Shown here: positions 34,537-44,049 of the stretch, piece by piece
Layout of the letters: each line of letters opens with the position of its first letter
Numbering within the stretch: the stretch's first letter is position 1
Assembly: GCA_009777725.1 (NCBI GenBank)
Contig: WRLG01000009.1
Span: 27,247 to 91,246 of the forward strand
DNA: 64,000 bases
Reading direction: 5' to 3'
Source of the DNA: Oscillospiraceae bacterium
GTDB lineage: Bacteria; Bacillota; Clostridia; Oscillospirales; Ruminococcaceae
Program-made: the position numbers and the translations under genes
Notes under the pieces: generated by a model
Seen by the model: only the letters and a program-made list of their open reading frames with translations
The model's database searches: none
Told to the model about the DNA's origin: nothing

Positions 34537-35232
34537 CTAGCTGTTGTTGCCGAATTTTAAATCGCCGAAGCGGCTTGCCGCTCTGCTTGGGTTTTTAAGT
34601 TCGTCAAAGGGTGACCTTTCATTTGTGAAAAGCTCCTCCCTTGCCCTGTCGGCACGTTCCTTTCCCGCGGCTGACGAAAGCTTTTCAAGCTCGTCTGCTT
34701 CGGGCGGTTGTTCTTCGGGTGTTACGGCACTTACGGGATTCTCTGCCGCTTCCTCGCTCACCGCTTCAAATTCCTCGTCTTCATCGTCATAATCGGGCAT
34801 AGCGGTTATCTGCTCTAAATGCAGCTTATACATCGAAAGCAATTCTCTCTTAAAATCAGAAACTTCCTTTTGCATCTTAGCCAGATTTTGCTTTTCCTTG
34901 CCATGCTGAATCTTAACTCCGCCGAGAATTTCCCCGGCTTTAGCGGTTGCGTTAGCGATTATACCATCGGCTTTTTGCTGTGCCTCCGTTATAACCGCCC
35001 TGCCTTGCTTTTGCGCGCCTACCAAAGCATCCTTCAAGGCTTCCTCATCCTTTTTATACTCGCGAACGCTGTCAACAAGAACCTCGATTTTTTTCTCTAA
35101 TTCTTCCTTGTCTTTTTGAAATTTACCCACTTCATTCGCTAATTCCCGCAAAAAGTCGTCAACCTCAGACGGGCAATACCCCGGTCTTGCCTGCTCAAAT
35201 CTCTTGTTATTAATATCCTTAGCAGTTAACAT
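34537..35232 (-). CDS. divIVA: DivIVA-family cell-division/polarity protein
   Basis: 231 aa. N-terminal lipid-binding coiled coil begins MLTAKDINNKRFEQARPGYCP (partly shown: KRFEQARPGY), followed by long coiled coil (about residues 25-145) and an acidic, disordered C-terminal tail. Localises to septa and poles by sensing membrane curvature. Lies between sepF and lspA. GGGAG 9 nt before the ATG. Confidence 0.92.
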   Translation of the reverse strand: MLTAKDINNKRFEQARPGYCPSEVDDFLRELANEVGKFQKDKEELEKKIEVLVDSVREYKKDEEALKDALVGAQKQGRAVITEAQQKADGIIANATAKAGEILGGVKIQHGKEKQNLAKMQKEVSDFKRELLSMYKLHLEQITAMPDYDDEDEEFEAVSEEAAENPVSAVTPEEQPPEADELEKLSSAAGKERADRAREELFTNERSPFDELKNPSRAASRFGDLKFGNNS

Positions 35233-35266
35233 AATTCAAAACTCCCTTTTCAATTTAACAGTTTAA

Positions 35267-35701
35267 TTACAAAAATACTCCGTTATTTTCAAGCTCGCCT
35301 ACCAAATCCTCGCCTACAAATCCAACATTATAGGGCGTGATAATAAAGGTATTGTTTGCGACGGGCTTGATGTTGCCGCCGTTTGCGTAAGCTACGCCCC
35401 CCAGAAAATCTATAATCCTGCGGGTTATATCGGGGGTTGTGGACTCCAGATTTAAAACAACGGTTTTCTTAGAGTTTAAATGGTCGGCAATCTGCTTGGT
35501 ATCTTGAAAAACCTCCGGCTTTACAAGAATTACCTGAAGCTGAGCCGTCGCGTGGATATTTACTATCCTGTTATTCCGCAAGCTTACATCATCATCGCCG
35601 CCGCCGATGGATTCGTTAAAGCTTGCCCCGGAAAAGCTTTCATCGCCTTCGTCCGTACCATCCATCCCTAAAAATTCCTTTAAATTATCAAGAAGTCCCA
35701 T
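35267..35701 (-). CDS. sepF: Cell division protein SepF
   Basis: 144 aa. N-terminal amphipathic helix MGLLDNLKEFLG binds membrane; acidic Gly/Asp linker; C-terminal globular domain with VILVKPEVFQDTKQIADHL, TVVLNLEST and RRIIDFLGGVAYANGG. Bundles FtsZ filaments and ties them to the membrane. Encoded directly after yggS as in other Firmicutes. GGGAG upstream. Confidence 0.95.
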   Translation of the reverse strand: MGLLDNLKEFLGMDGTDEGDESFSGASFNESIGGGDDDVSLRNNRIVNIHATAQLQVILVKPEVFQDTKQIADHLNSKKTVVLNLESTTPDITRRIIDFLGGVAYANGGNIKPVANNTFIITPYNVGFVGEDLVGELENNGVFL

Positions 35702-35786
35702 ATCTTTAATCTCCCTTTCTTTTTTACCGGATATTGCCTTTTATGTATGGTTAAGAGTTCAAACAGGCTCTTAACAAGAATATACC

Positions 35787-36452
35787 CTATCTCGTCCCGA
35801 ATATAGCGGAGCCTATTCTTACAAGATTCGCTCCGTGCTTTATCGCCGAAGCATAGTCCTCCGACATGCCCATAGAAAGTATGCACATATCCGTGTGCTC
35901 AGCCTTAGCCTTTAAAAAAAGCTCGTTAACCTTGCCGAAATAATAATCAGAATTACCGGGCGGCGGAATCGCCATAAGCCCTTTAATTTCAAGATTTTTA
36001 AATTCGCCGAGCCTTGCAAGCAGCTCATGAAGCCCCTCGGGTGAAACGCCGGATTTTGAATCCTCCATGCCGATATTTACCTCAATTAAAACGCCCGTTT
36101 TAATCCCCTTAAGCACGGAACGCTCGTTGACCTCTTCCGCCAGCCTTACGCTGCCCAAGGATTGAATCACGCTTACCTCTCCGATTATATGCTTAACCTT
36201 GTTAGTCTGCAAGTGCCCTATAAAATGAATCTCGGCGGATTTATCATAGTGAGCCTTTTTTCTTAAAAACTCCTGAACCCTACTTTCCCCGAGAAGCCCA
36301 ACCCCCGCCGCGACCGCTTCGTTCACCATCTCGTAAGAAACGGTTTTGGTTACCGCCATAAGCCTTACCATATCACCGTCACTTCGGTACTTCGCCTTAG
36401 CTTCATTGATATTATGATTAATCCGTTTCAAGTTTTCGGTTATTACTCCCAA
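35787..36452 (-). CDS. yggS: PLP homeostasis protein, YggS/PROSC family
   Basis: 221 aa. Pyridoxal-phosphate-binding barrel; the PLP lysine is in LMAVTKTV. Other family motifs: HFIGHLQTNK, IEVNIGMEDSKSG and MGMSEDYASAI. Role in vitamin B6 and amino-acid balance. TTG start supported by GGGAG 9 nt upstream; the nearby ATG is out of frame. Next to sepF (ylmE position in Bacillus). Confidence 0.93.
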   Translation of the reverse strand: MGVITENLKRINHNINEAKAKYRSDGDMVRLMAVTKTVSYEMVNEAVAAGVGLLGESRVQEFLRKKAHYDKSAEIHFIGHLQTNKVKHIIGEVSVIQSLGSVRLAEEVNERSVLKGIKTGVLIEVNIGMEDSKSGVSPEGLHELLARLGEFKNLEIKGLMAIPPPGNSDYYFGKVNELFLKAKAEHTDMCILSMGMSEDYASAIKHGANLVRIGSAIFGTR

Positions 36453-36466
36453 GAATCATATCTCCC

Positions 36467-37828
36467 TTATTCAAGCGTGTTCAGAACCTCAACGGGTTCT
36501 TCTGCCTGCTCAATCGGCTCGGTTCGTATATCAAGTATGACATCCTCCTCCTCTTCGTCCTCCTCGCGGACGCTCGGAGAGGTGAAATTTTGAACCGATA
36601 TATCCCCTCTGACTATTATATTATCATAAACGCCTACATACGCCCTGTCTGAGGTTACGCGCGATAAAAGGTACGCATCGCTTTCATAAATAATGTCAAG
36701 CTTCTTAAAGTCGGTTCTTTCGCCTAAAAGTATGTAAACGCCTTTATCATTGTTATTCGGGTCAAAGCGTATCGCCTCGCGCGGTATTCTGACGCCCTCG
36801 AAATCATTCAGTATAAGCTCAACGCGTTCGCTCCTGCGCTGTACGAAGTTATAATTAAGCTTGTCGCAGGAAAGTATGATTAAGCTTTCATTTGAATTTT
36901 CAAGCTGCCTTATATCAACGATTTTAGCGTCCACAAGATATGGGGTAGAGGCAAATTTAAGCTTTACCGTGCTGTCCGTTTTAAGGCTATGCCCTGCGGT
37001 GTTAATGATTCCCGCAAAGTACCACTCGTAGCCGTCTATTATCTTACCGATTATTTTACTGCCCGCTCGGCTTGGGTCCGCTGATTCTCCGCTGTTTTCA
37101 TTTATAATCCTGTTAATCAAGCCTGCGTCAATATCAAAAACGGATTCCGGCGAGAGCAGTGCCTCATATCCATCCGCATGGCTGACGAAATAGCCGGATA
37201 TATCCGTCCTTATAACAGCCTTAGGCTCTCTCCTGCGCGTTTTCAAGTCGGCAATGCGCGCTTCAAGAGAGAGTATGGCATCGTTATAATCTACCTCTTC
37301 ACCTATAACAATCTGATAAATCCCCAAAAGCTCTTGAAAATTTTTCCGCTCCGCCCTAAGCGCGGTCAAATCGCCCTTTGAGATAAGCGATGTTACAGTC
37401 TGATACTTCTCCTCGATTAAGGAGGAGATAAATTTAGCCTGCACAACGTCTGTAGTGCCCGGATTTTGCGCTTGAAGCAAAACCGCTGCTTCCGCTTCAA
37501 GCTCCGCTATAAGGCGGTTCACTCTTATCGCGTCTGCGCTTTCGTAAACATAAGCCACAACGGAATCCTTAGCAACCTTGCTTCCGTCGTAGTTGGGATA
37601 GCTTAACACTCCCGAATTGCCTGCTCCCAAATCATCGGCATTGGCGTATATTACGGTTTCATTACGCACATAAACACCGTTAAAGGTAATCTTTTCCGCA
37701 GATGAGTGCAGAATCGCCGTTTCGGTATCGTAATCCTCTCCGAAAAGCCTCAGAAGCTGATTCGCTACCGTTAACAGGATAAAAAGCGAGAGCACAAAAA
37801 TCAAGATTCTTACGGTTACGGTGTTCAT
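36467..37828 (-). CDS. HlyD-like membrane-anchored protein of the division cluster
   Basis: 453 aa. One N-terminal membrane helix (residues 5-22), then an outward domain with a lipoyl/barrel-like N-part ([19 protein letters not shown]), a helical hairpin with coiled coil (about residues 85-190) and beta domains, as in HlyD/membrane-fusion proteins; the C-terminal 45 residues are very acidic. Start overlaps hfq stop (ATGA). No transporter partners nearby; homologues are often found beside sepF and yggS in Clostridia (recollection of context, not a search). Role unknown. Confidence 0.75.
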   Translation of the reverse strand: MNTVTVRILIFVLSLFILLTVANQLLRLFGEDYDTETAILHSSAEKITFNGVYVRNETVIYANADDLGAGNSGVLSYPNYDGSKVAKDSVVAYVYESADAIRVNRLIAELEAEAAVLLQAQNPGTTDVVQAKFISSLIEEKYQTVTSLISKGDLTALRAERKNFQELLGIYQIVIGEEVDYNDAILSLEARIADLKTRRREPKAVIRTDISGYFVSHADGYEALLSPESVFDIDAGLINRIINENSGESADPSRAGSKIIGKIIDGYEWYFAGIINTAGHSLKTDSTVKLKFASTPYLVDAKIVDIRQLENSNESLIILSCDKLNYNFVQRRSERVELILNDFEGVRIPREAIRFDPNNNDKGVYILLGERTDFKKLDIIYESDAYLLSRVTSDRAYVGVYDNIIVRGDISVQNFTSPSVREEDEEEEDVILDIRTEPIEQAEEPVEVLNTLE

Positions 37829-38058
37829 ACCCCATCATTCTCCAGTATTGAAATATGCTTTGAGGGAACGATTGTCGAAATCGCGTGCTTGAACACAAGC
37901 TGCTGCTTGCCATCGCTGTCGAGAATGACCGTATAGCCGTCAAAGCCTTTTATAATGCCCTTGAACTGAAAGCCATTCGTTAAAAATATTGTCACGGTAA
38001 TTTTTTCTTTTCTTGCTTGATTCAAAAATACGTCCTGCAAATTTATAGCCTTGCTCAT
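37825..38058 (-). CDS. hfq: RNA chaperone Hfq
   Basis: 77 aa. Sm1 region with [19 protein letters not shown] and Sm2 [10 protein letters not shown] in NLQDVFLNQ for the RNA-binding proximal face. Start at the ATG 6 nt after GAGGTG rather than the longer frame. Located next to miaA, the common arrangement. Its presence makes base-pairing small RNAs plausible here. Confidence 0.96.
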   Translation of the reverse strand: MSKAINLQDVFLNQARKEKITVTIFLTNGFQFKGIIKGFDGYTVILDSDGKQQLVFKHAISTIVPSKHISILENDGV

Positions 38059-38087
38059 TAAATTCACCTCTAAAATCCTCAATCTCC

Positions 38088-39032
38088 TTAATTATAACAC
38101 ATTATTTTTGAATTTGCTACTATTTTTTCGCAACTATCAATAATTTTTTCAAAAATAATACTATTGCACAAATAAACCCAATTTATTTGTGCATCTCGAC
38201 GAAACCAAGTCAGCTGTCTTTTGGCATATCGGCGCGTATTTTGCTTAATTTTGCTTATACAGGAAGATAATTCCTCCCGCCCCTCAAAATATGGAATTAA
38301 TTCTTTATACCCTATTGCGGTAATATTGCACAATCCCTTGTTAAAAAGTTGTTCACACTCGTCTAACATACCCGCCTCCAGCATTTGGTCTACCCTTAAA
38401 TTTATACGCTCGTATAAATCCGCCCTGTCGGCAAAATCCAGCCCAATCACGCAAGAGTTATACGGCGGCTCTTTTGCTTTATTCACCCTTTTATATTCGC
38501 TGAATTTCATACCGCTCAGTTCCATAACCTCCAAAGCTCTTATCACGCGCGGCAGGTTATAGGGTGAAATACAGTCTGCGGCTTCGGGGTCGGCTGAAAG
38601 CAGGCGGGAATACAGCTCCGCGCCGCCGGAAATTTTACTTTGAGCAAGCAACCGCTCTCTTACAGAGCCATCGGTAACAGCATTTTCAAAATTAATCCCG
38701 TCAAGCAGGGAATTAATATAAAGCCCCGTCCCGCCGACTATAATCGGCATTTTGCCCCGCTCTGTTATCTCGGTAATCTTCTTCCGCGCAAGCTTGACGT
38801 AATCCGCCGCGCTGAATCTTCCGCCCGCTTCTGTAATTCCGATTAGGTGGTGGGGCACGCCCCTTTTTTCTTCCTCCGTCGGTTTGGCGGAGGTAATATC
38901 AAGCCCCTTATAAATCTGAACCGAATCGGCTGAAATCACCTCGCCGTTATATTTCTCCGCCAAAGCGACCCCCAAAGCAGTTTTCCCCGAAGCCGTAGGA
39001 CCAACCACCGCAATTACACTCTCAACCTTCAA
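38088..39032 (-). CDS. miaA: tRNA dimethylallyltransferase
   Basis: About 314 aa. Adds a dimethylallyl group to A37 of tRNAs reading UNN codons. P-loop [11 protein letters not shown] near the N-terminus, [21 protein letters not shown] and the C-terminal [16 protein letters not shown]. The ribosome-binding site AAAGGAG is inside the end of mutL, but a GAGAGTGGAAAGTTGAAGG repeat-like stretch separates it from the conserved N-terminus; the best start in frame is TTG at 39032 (14 nt away). A longer TTG start at 39068 lacks a site. Start uncertain. Confidence 0.92.
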   Translation of the reverse strand: MKVESVIAVVGPTASGKTALGVALAEKYNGEVISADSVQIYKGLDITSAKPTEEEKRGVPHHLIGITEAGGRFSAADYVKLARKKITEITERGKMPIIVGGTGLYINSLLDGINFENAVTDGSVRERLLAQSKISGGAELYSRLLSADPEAADCISPYNLPRVIRALEVMELSGMKFSEYKRVNKAKEPPYNSCVIGLDFADRADLYERINLRVDQMLEAGMLDECEQLFNKGLCNITAIGYKELIPYFEGREELSSCISKIKQNTRRYAKRQLTWFRRDAQINWVYLCNSIIFEKIIDSCEKIVANSKIMCYN

Positions 39033-39042
39033 CTTTCCACTC

Positions 39043-40866
39043 TCAACTCCTTTTAAAATGCTTTTCAAGCTCGCGTTTCGTCAGCTTAAACATAATCGGT
39101 CTGCCGTGCGGGCAGTATCGTATATGTTCGTTTTCAAGCAGGGCTTTTATTATGTGCTCCATCTCCAACAGACCGGTGCTGTCCCCTGCTTTTACAGCCG
39201 ATTTGCACGAGACCATATGGTATAATCCGTCTAAAATAGCCGGCATGGGGTTTTGCCTGCTTTCGCATACATTGCGGATTGTTTCTTCAAATAAAGCTCC
39301 TGCATCAAAGCCGTCCAATATTGAGGGGATGCCGTTTATGAAAATTGTATTTGTTTTTGAGCCCTCCACTTGCGAAACTGTAAAAGAAAACCCTAATTTT
39401 TCCAAAAGTGCGGATTTTTCATTTAAAACCGTTATCTCTTCCTCAGAAAGCTCAACCTTAGCGGGGCTGAACAAAAGCTGACACTCCAACGTCTGTTCTC
39501 CTGACTTTAGGCGTTCAAATATAATTCTTTCGTGCGCGGCATGTTTATCCGCAATAATAATGCCGTCATCTGCTTGCGCTATTATATAGTTACCAAACGC
39601 CTCACCTATGATAGAGTGGAGAGTGGAGAGCGGAGAGTTGAAAGTTGGGGGTTGAGGGCTGAGAGCGGAGAGTTGGGAATGAGGAGCTGAGGGTTGGGGC
39701 GGAGGGGCGTTTGTTTCGTTGTTGATATTTTTTTGCGCGCTTGGGGCTTGGTAGGGGTTATCATTTATTGTATTTATTTTTATTTGATTATATTCGGGGG
39801 CGGGTTCAAATGATGTGGGGATTTTATAATCGGGTACAAATCTTTCTGTTTCGGGGAGCTTGATTTCAGCGGGGGCGGAATCTAACAGCAGGGCGTTTTT
39901 AACAGCGAAAAACAACGAGTCGCGTATTACGTATTCATCGGCAAACCGAACCTCAACCTTAGCGGGGTGAACATTCACATCGAAAAGGTGCGGCGGCATT
40001 GTAATCCGCAAAACGCAGGCGGGGAATTTGCCGCTTGCAATGTAATTTTTATAAGCTTCCTCCAAAGCCCCCGTAAAAGCATAGGCTTTAACGTATCTGC
40101 CGTTTAAAAAGAAAATCTGGTGCGCCCTGTTATGCCTGCCGAACATAGGTTTTATCGTAAAACCCTCAATTTTAACACCGTTAAGCTCATAATCAACGGG
40201 GAGCATTGAAGCGGCTAACTGCTTGCCGAAAACGGCATAAACGGCTGAATATAATTCACTATCCCCTGCCGTGAAAAAATCCCGCTTGTTATCCCGCGTG
40301 AAGCGGAATGATATTTCGGGGTGAGAAACGGCGATTTTGCCTGTAATATCGGCTATTGCGTTCCCCTCCGAAACGTCTTTTTTTAAAAATTTAAGCCGCG
40401 CGGGGACATTGTAGAAAAGCGCGCGGACTATAATAGTAGTCCCATCCGGGCAGCCACACCGCTCGTATAAAACCTCTTCACTGCCCTCAATTATATAATG
40501 CGTTCCAAGCTCCTCGTCTGAGGTTTTAGTAAGAAGCTCAACCCGCGCAACGGCGCAAACCGATGCCAAAGCCTCGCCCCTGAAGCCCAATGTCTGAATC
40601 CTGTCAAGGTCGTGTTTATCAGATATTTTACTGGTTGCGTGGCGCAAAAATGCCGTAGGAACATCGCTGTGAGGAATCCCGCAACCGTTATCGGTAATAC
40701 GAATATAAGAAACGCCGCCCTGCTTGATTTCAACCGAAATACTGTCAGCTCCGCTGTCTACGGCGTTTTCAATTAATTCCTTTACAATAGATGCCGGTCG
40801 CTCAATCACCTCGCCTGCGGCAATCAGCTCGGCGGTTTCTTTTGTCAGAAGCTTTACTTTAGGCAT
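39043..40866 (-). CDS. mutL: DNA mismatch repair protein MutL
   Basis: 607 aa. GHKL ATPase N-domain (ELIENAVDSGA, DNGCGI, TLGFRGEALAS), then a Pro/Ser/Gln-rich linker, then the C-terminal endonuclease domain with DKHAAHERIIFERL (metal site), SCKSAVKAGD and CPHGRPIMF. So it is the nicking type found in bacteria without MutH. The linker coding DNA (39610-39710) is a low-complexity run of GAGAGTTGAAAGTTG-like units, the same family that precedes miaA. GGAGG is 13 nt from the ATG. Follows mutS and a small unknown gene. Confidence 0.95.
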   Translation of the reverse strand: MPKVKLLTKETAELIAAGEVIERPASIVKELIENAVDSGADSISVEIKQGGVSYIRITDNGCGIPHSDVPTAFLRHATSKISDKHDLDRIQTLGFRGEALASVCAVARVELLTKTSDEELGTHYIIEGSEEVLYERCGCPDGTTIIVRALFYNVPARLKFLKKDVSEGNAIADITGKIAVSHPEISFRFTRDNKRDFFTAGDSELYSAVYAVFGKQLAASMLPVDYELNGVKIEGFTIKPMFGRHNRAHQIFFLNGRYVKAYAFTGALEEAYKNYIASGKFPACVLRITMPPHLFDVNVHPAKVEVRFADEYVIRDSLFFAVKNALLLDSAPAEIKLPETERFVPDYKIPTSFEPAPEYNQIKINTINDNPYQAPSAQKNINNETNAPPPQPSAPHSQLSALSPQPPTFNSPLSTLHSIIGEAFGNYIIAQADDGIIIADKHAAHERIIFERLKSGEQTLECQLLFSPAKVELSEEEITVLNEKSALLEKLGFSFTVSQVEGSKTNTIFINGIPSILDGFDAGALFEETIRNVCESRQNPMPAILDGLYHMVSCKSAVKAGDSTGLLEMEHIIKALLENEHIRYCPHGRPIMFKLTKRELEKHFKRS

Positions 40867-41048
40867 AGCAAATCAGTTTCCTCCAAATATATGTCATTCC
40901 ACATTTCTTTTAAGCTACCATATTTTTTTGTGCTTGGAGCGGCAATTTCTTGCTCAACCTCGTCAAAGTCAAACTTGCTGTAGTCATGGGTATGACCGTA
41001 TGAACAAACATACGAACCATGTCCATCGTTAAGCTCAATAGTTTTCAT
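40854..41048 (-). CDS. Small unknown protein between mutS and mutL
   Basis: 64 aa, acidic and soluble: has SYVCSYGHTHDYSKFDFDEVEQ with a Cys and a His-x-His cluster, and SLKEMWNDIYLEETD. GGGGAG 4 nt before the ATG. It starts 10 nt after mutS stops and overlaps the start of mutL by 13 bp, so it is clearly in the operon. Family not recognised. Confidence 0.7.
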   Translation of the reverse strand: MKTIELNDGHGSYVCSYGHTHDYSKFDFDEVEQEIAAPSTKKYGSLKEMWNDIYLEETDLLCLK

Positions 41049-41058
41049 AATACTCCCC

Positions 41059-43668
41059 TTATAACATTTCAACCAATTCCCTCAACATATATTTAGCATC
41101 CTCATCGGTAAGTTCGTCTATGTTTGTTTTTCTCAGCCTGTCCGCGACCCTGTCCGAGTTAAGCGCGCCGAATGAGATTTGAGCTTCCGCATTGCCGCTC
41201 AAAAGCGGAGGCGTTTGTCTGCCGCGCTCCATTTCTTCTAAAAGCTGTTTTGCGCGGCTGATGACCTTAGGGGGAATACCCGCCAATTTAGCAACCTCTA
41301 TGCCGTAGCTGTCGTCAACCCCGCCCGGTACTATTTTATGTAGAAACCGTATATTTTCGCCCCTCTTTTTAACGGCAACGCTGAAATTTTTAACCCCCTC
41401 CAGCTCATTTTCAAGCTGAATCAGCTCATGGTAATGCGTTGCAAATAATGTTTTACAGCTAAGGGAGCGGTGCGAAGCAATATATTCCGCGACTGCTTTT
41501 GCTATGCTAATCCCGTCAAAAGTTGAAGTTCCTCGCCCGACCTCGTCTAATATGCAAAGGCTGTCGGGCGTTGCGTTTTTGAGTATATCGGCAACCTCGC
41601 TCATCTCTACCATAAAGGTTGACTGCCCCGCCGTCAAATCGTCCGACGCGCCCACTCTTGTAAAAATTTTATCAATAACTGAAAGCTTAGCATATTTAGC
41701 AGGGACAAAACAGCCAATCTGCGCCATCAGTACAATCAAAGCCGTCTGCCTCATATAAGTGGATTTACCCGACATATTAGGTCCCGTCACAACCAACATT
41801 CTGTAATCCTTTTGATTAAGATATACATCATTGGGCACGAAAACATTCTCCGTCAGCATAAGCTCAACAACGGGATGCCGCCCCGCGCGGATTTCCAAAG
41901 CCCCGTCCGCCGTAATATCGGGGCGTGAGTATTCATTTTTCATTGAAGCATGAGCAAACGAGCAGAAAACATCAAGCTTCGCAACAGCCGCCGCTGTTTC
42001 CTGAACCCGAACAAGTTCCTCCGCAATGCGCTCCCGCACCTCGTTGAAAATGCTCTGCTCTAAAGCTATGATTTTATTGTTAGCTCCCAAAATTTCATAT
42101 TCTGCCTTTTTTAAATCCTCGGTTATAAAACGCTCACAGCTTGCCAGCGTTTGCCTACGGGTATAATGCACGGGGACTAAATTGTAGTATGATTTAGTCA
42201 CCTCTATATAATACCCGAAAACCCTGTTATATCCAAGCTTTAAATTTTTAATTCCGGTCTTTTCGCGCTCCTTTGCTTCGATTTCCCGCAGGATTTCTTC
42301 TCCCCCGCTTACAATGCTCCTAAGTCTGTCAAGCTCCTCGTTAAAACCGTCCTTTATAACGCCCCCGTCCTTGACTGTTGCGGGAGCATCGTCTAAAACA
42401 GCGGCTTCAATAAGCGCGGCGACATTTTCTAAAGTGTTAATCCCGCCGTTGATTTCGCGCAACAGCTTTGATGTAAAAACTTCAAGCATTCTTTTTATTT
42501 CGGGCAAAGTCCTCGCCGTTAATGACAACGCCTTTAAATCCCGCGGGGTAGCGGATTTATACATCACCTTAGTCATAAGCCGCTCTAAGTCGTATACGCC
42601 CGAAAGCAAACCGCGAAGCTCCTCCCTTACGATTGAGCGCGCACACAGCTGCTCAACGGCTTCAAGGCGGTTTATAATCATAGCGGGCTTCAAAAGCGGC
42701 TGTTCTATATAAGTTTTCAAAAGCCGCTTGCCCATTGAAGTTTTAGTGTAGTCTAAAACCCATAGCAAACTGCCCTTTTTTTCTTTATTACGCATAGTTT
42801 CGGTAAGCTCTAAATTCCGCCGCGCCGTTAAATCAAGCCCCATGAAGATATTATCCGTATAATGCTTTATTTCGGTAAACCGCCCGATTAACGCCTTTTG
42901 CGTTTCGCGGATATATTCAAACAGACCGCATACGCACGATAACCCGACACTCCCCTCTTTTAAACCGATTTCCGAAAAATCTCCGGCTGAGAATTGCTGT
43001 AAAACCGAATCCCCCTTTAATTTTGAGTCAAAGCACTCGTCATCCAAAAGCTGAACAGAGGCGTTCAGCTTGTTTTTTATAAACTCCGCCGCCTCTTTAT
43101 AGTTCAAAAATTCTGCATTAAAAAGGATTTCAACGGGTAAAAAGCGCGCTAACTCGTTAATAACCTCCGTTTGAACCTCCTTGCCCGATTTTGAGAATAA
43201 ATGAACCTCTCCCGTTGAAATATCGGCAAAGCAAATTGAACAGCTATCGCCCAGTACCGATATTGCCGCCAGAAAATTATTTTTAGCCTCGTCAAGCATA
43301 TTGCTCTCAATCAAAGTGCCCGGCGTAACAATTTTTACCACTTCACGCTCAACAATGCCCTTAGAGTCCTTAGGGTCGGTAATCTGCTCGCAGACTGCTA
43401 CCCTGTATCCTAAATCAATCAGCCGCTTTATGTAATTCTCCGCACTGTGATAAGGGACGCCGCACATCGGAGCGCGCTCGGCGAGCCCGCAGTCCCTGCC
43501 CGTCAGCGTTAGCTCCAATTCCCGAGATACAGTAATGGCATCGTCAAAAAACATCTCATAAAAATCCCCCAGCCTAAAAAAAACAATATGCTCACTGTGT
43601 TGCTTTTTTATGTCAAAATACTGCTTCATCATAGGCGAAAGCGCGACCCGGTCAACCTGCTCCAACAA
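41059..43668 (-). CDS. mutS: DNA mismatch repair protein MutS
   Basis: About 869 aa. Mismatch-binding domain with FFRLGDFYEMFFDDA (the Phe-x-Glu that stacks on the mismatch), core and clamp domains, then the ATPase with GPNMSGKSTYMRQ (Walker A), STFMVEMSE, CILDEVGRGTSTFDG (Walker B) and ATHYHEL. Start set at TTG 43668, 9 nt after GGGGG; the frame extends seven codons upstream to another TTG inside the ribosome-binding region. Length and domains complete. Confidence 0.95.
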   Translation of the reverse strand: MLEQVDRVALSPMMKQYFDIKKQHSEHIVFFRLGDFYEMFFDDAITVSRELELTLTGRDCGLAERAPMCGVPYHSAENYIKRLIDLGYRVAVCEQITDPKDSKGIVEREVVKIVTPGTLIESNMLDEAKNNFLAAISVLGDSCSICFADISTGEVHLFSKSGKEVQTEVINELARFLPVEILFNAEFLNYKEAAEFIKNKLNASVQLLDDECFDSKLKGDSVLQQFSAGDFSEIGLKEGSVGLSCVCGLFEYIRETQKALIGRFTEIKHYTDNIFMGLDLTARRNLELTETMRNKEKKGSLLWVLDYTKTSMGKRLLKTYIEQPLLKPAMIINRLEAVEQLCARSIVREELRGLLSGVYDLERLMTKVMYKSATPRDLKALSLTARTLPEIKRMLEVFTSKLLREINGGINTLENVAALIEAAVLDDAPATVKDGGVIKDGFNEELDRLRSIVSGGEEILREIEAKEREKTGIKNLKLGYNRVFGYYIEVTKSYYNLVPVHYTRRQTLASCERFITEDLKKAEYEILGANNKIIALEQSIFNEVRERIAEELVRVQETAAAVAKLDVFCSFAHASMKNEYSRPDITADGALEIRAGRHPVVELMLTENVFVPNDVYLNQKDYRMLVVTGPNMSGKSTYMRQTALIVLMAQIGCFVPAKYAKLSVIDKIFTRVGASDDLTAGQSTFMVEMSEVADILKNATPDSLCILDEVGRGTSTFDGISIAKAVAEYIASHRSLSCKTLFATHYHELIQLENELEGVKNFSVAVKKRGENIRFLHKIVPGGVDDSYGIEVAKLAGIPPKVISRAKQLLEEMERGRQTPPLLSGNAEAQISFGALNSDRVADRLRKTNIDELTDEDAKYMLRELVEML

Positions 43669-43706
43669 ATTACAACACCCCCTTTTCAATTAACAATGTA
43701 CCACCT

Positions 43707-43937
43707 TTAGACACCATAAAAACTTCCTGCAATTTCCATTTGTTGTACCCCTATAAAACGAGTTATCGGCGGAATATCTTTCTCAACTTCAAGGCAGAGT
43801 TCAATTACTTCCCTTGTTTTTTCTAAAAGCTCCGGTATTGTGTCAGCTTGTGTGTAACAGCTTTTTAGAGCAGGAACAGTCGAAATATACGCACCATCTT
43901 CACCCTGCTCAATTAAAATTGTAAAACTATGCTTCAA
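43707..43937 (-). CDS. HicB-like single-domain protein (orphan)
   Basis: 76 aa. KHSFTILIEQGEDGAYISTVP, ALKSCYTQADTIPELLEKTREVIELCLE is the HicB/UPF0150 partial RNase-H-like fold (sequence described in parts). No helix-turn-helix after it and no hicA-like gene on either side, so antitoxin function is doubtful. TTG start 6 nt after GGGGGG. Lies between aspS and mutS. Confidence 0.75.
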   Translation of the reverse strand: MKHSFTILIEQGEDGAYISTVPALKSCYTQADTIPELLEKTREVIELCLEVEKDIPPITRFIGVQQMEIAGSFYGV

Positions 43938-43960
43938 AACGAACCCCCCTTTTTTCAATG

Positions 43961-44049
43961 AACAATGAATGTGTCGGCTTCGCCGACTGATTGGAAATTC
44001 AACCCTATAATTGTTAATTAACCCATTATAATTGTTCATTGTTAATTGT
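43961..44049. repeat. Intergenic repeat region (TGTCGGCTTCGCCGAC and ATTGTTCATTGTTAATTG)
   Basis: Contains a GTCGGCTTCGCCGAC palindrome and several ATTGTTAATTG-like units that run up to the aspS stop codon. Same composition at 47026-47071. Confidence 0.7.

Noticed and set aside
43690..44041. hicA toxin next to the HicB-like gene
   Set aside because: Neighbouring bases are repeats, mutS and aspS; no 60-80 codon frame of HicA type.
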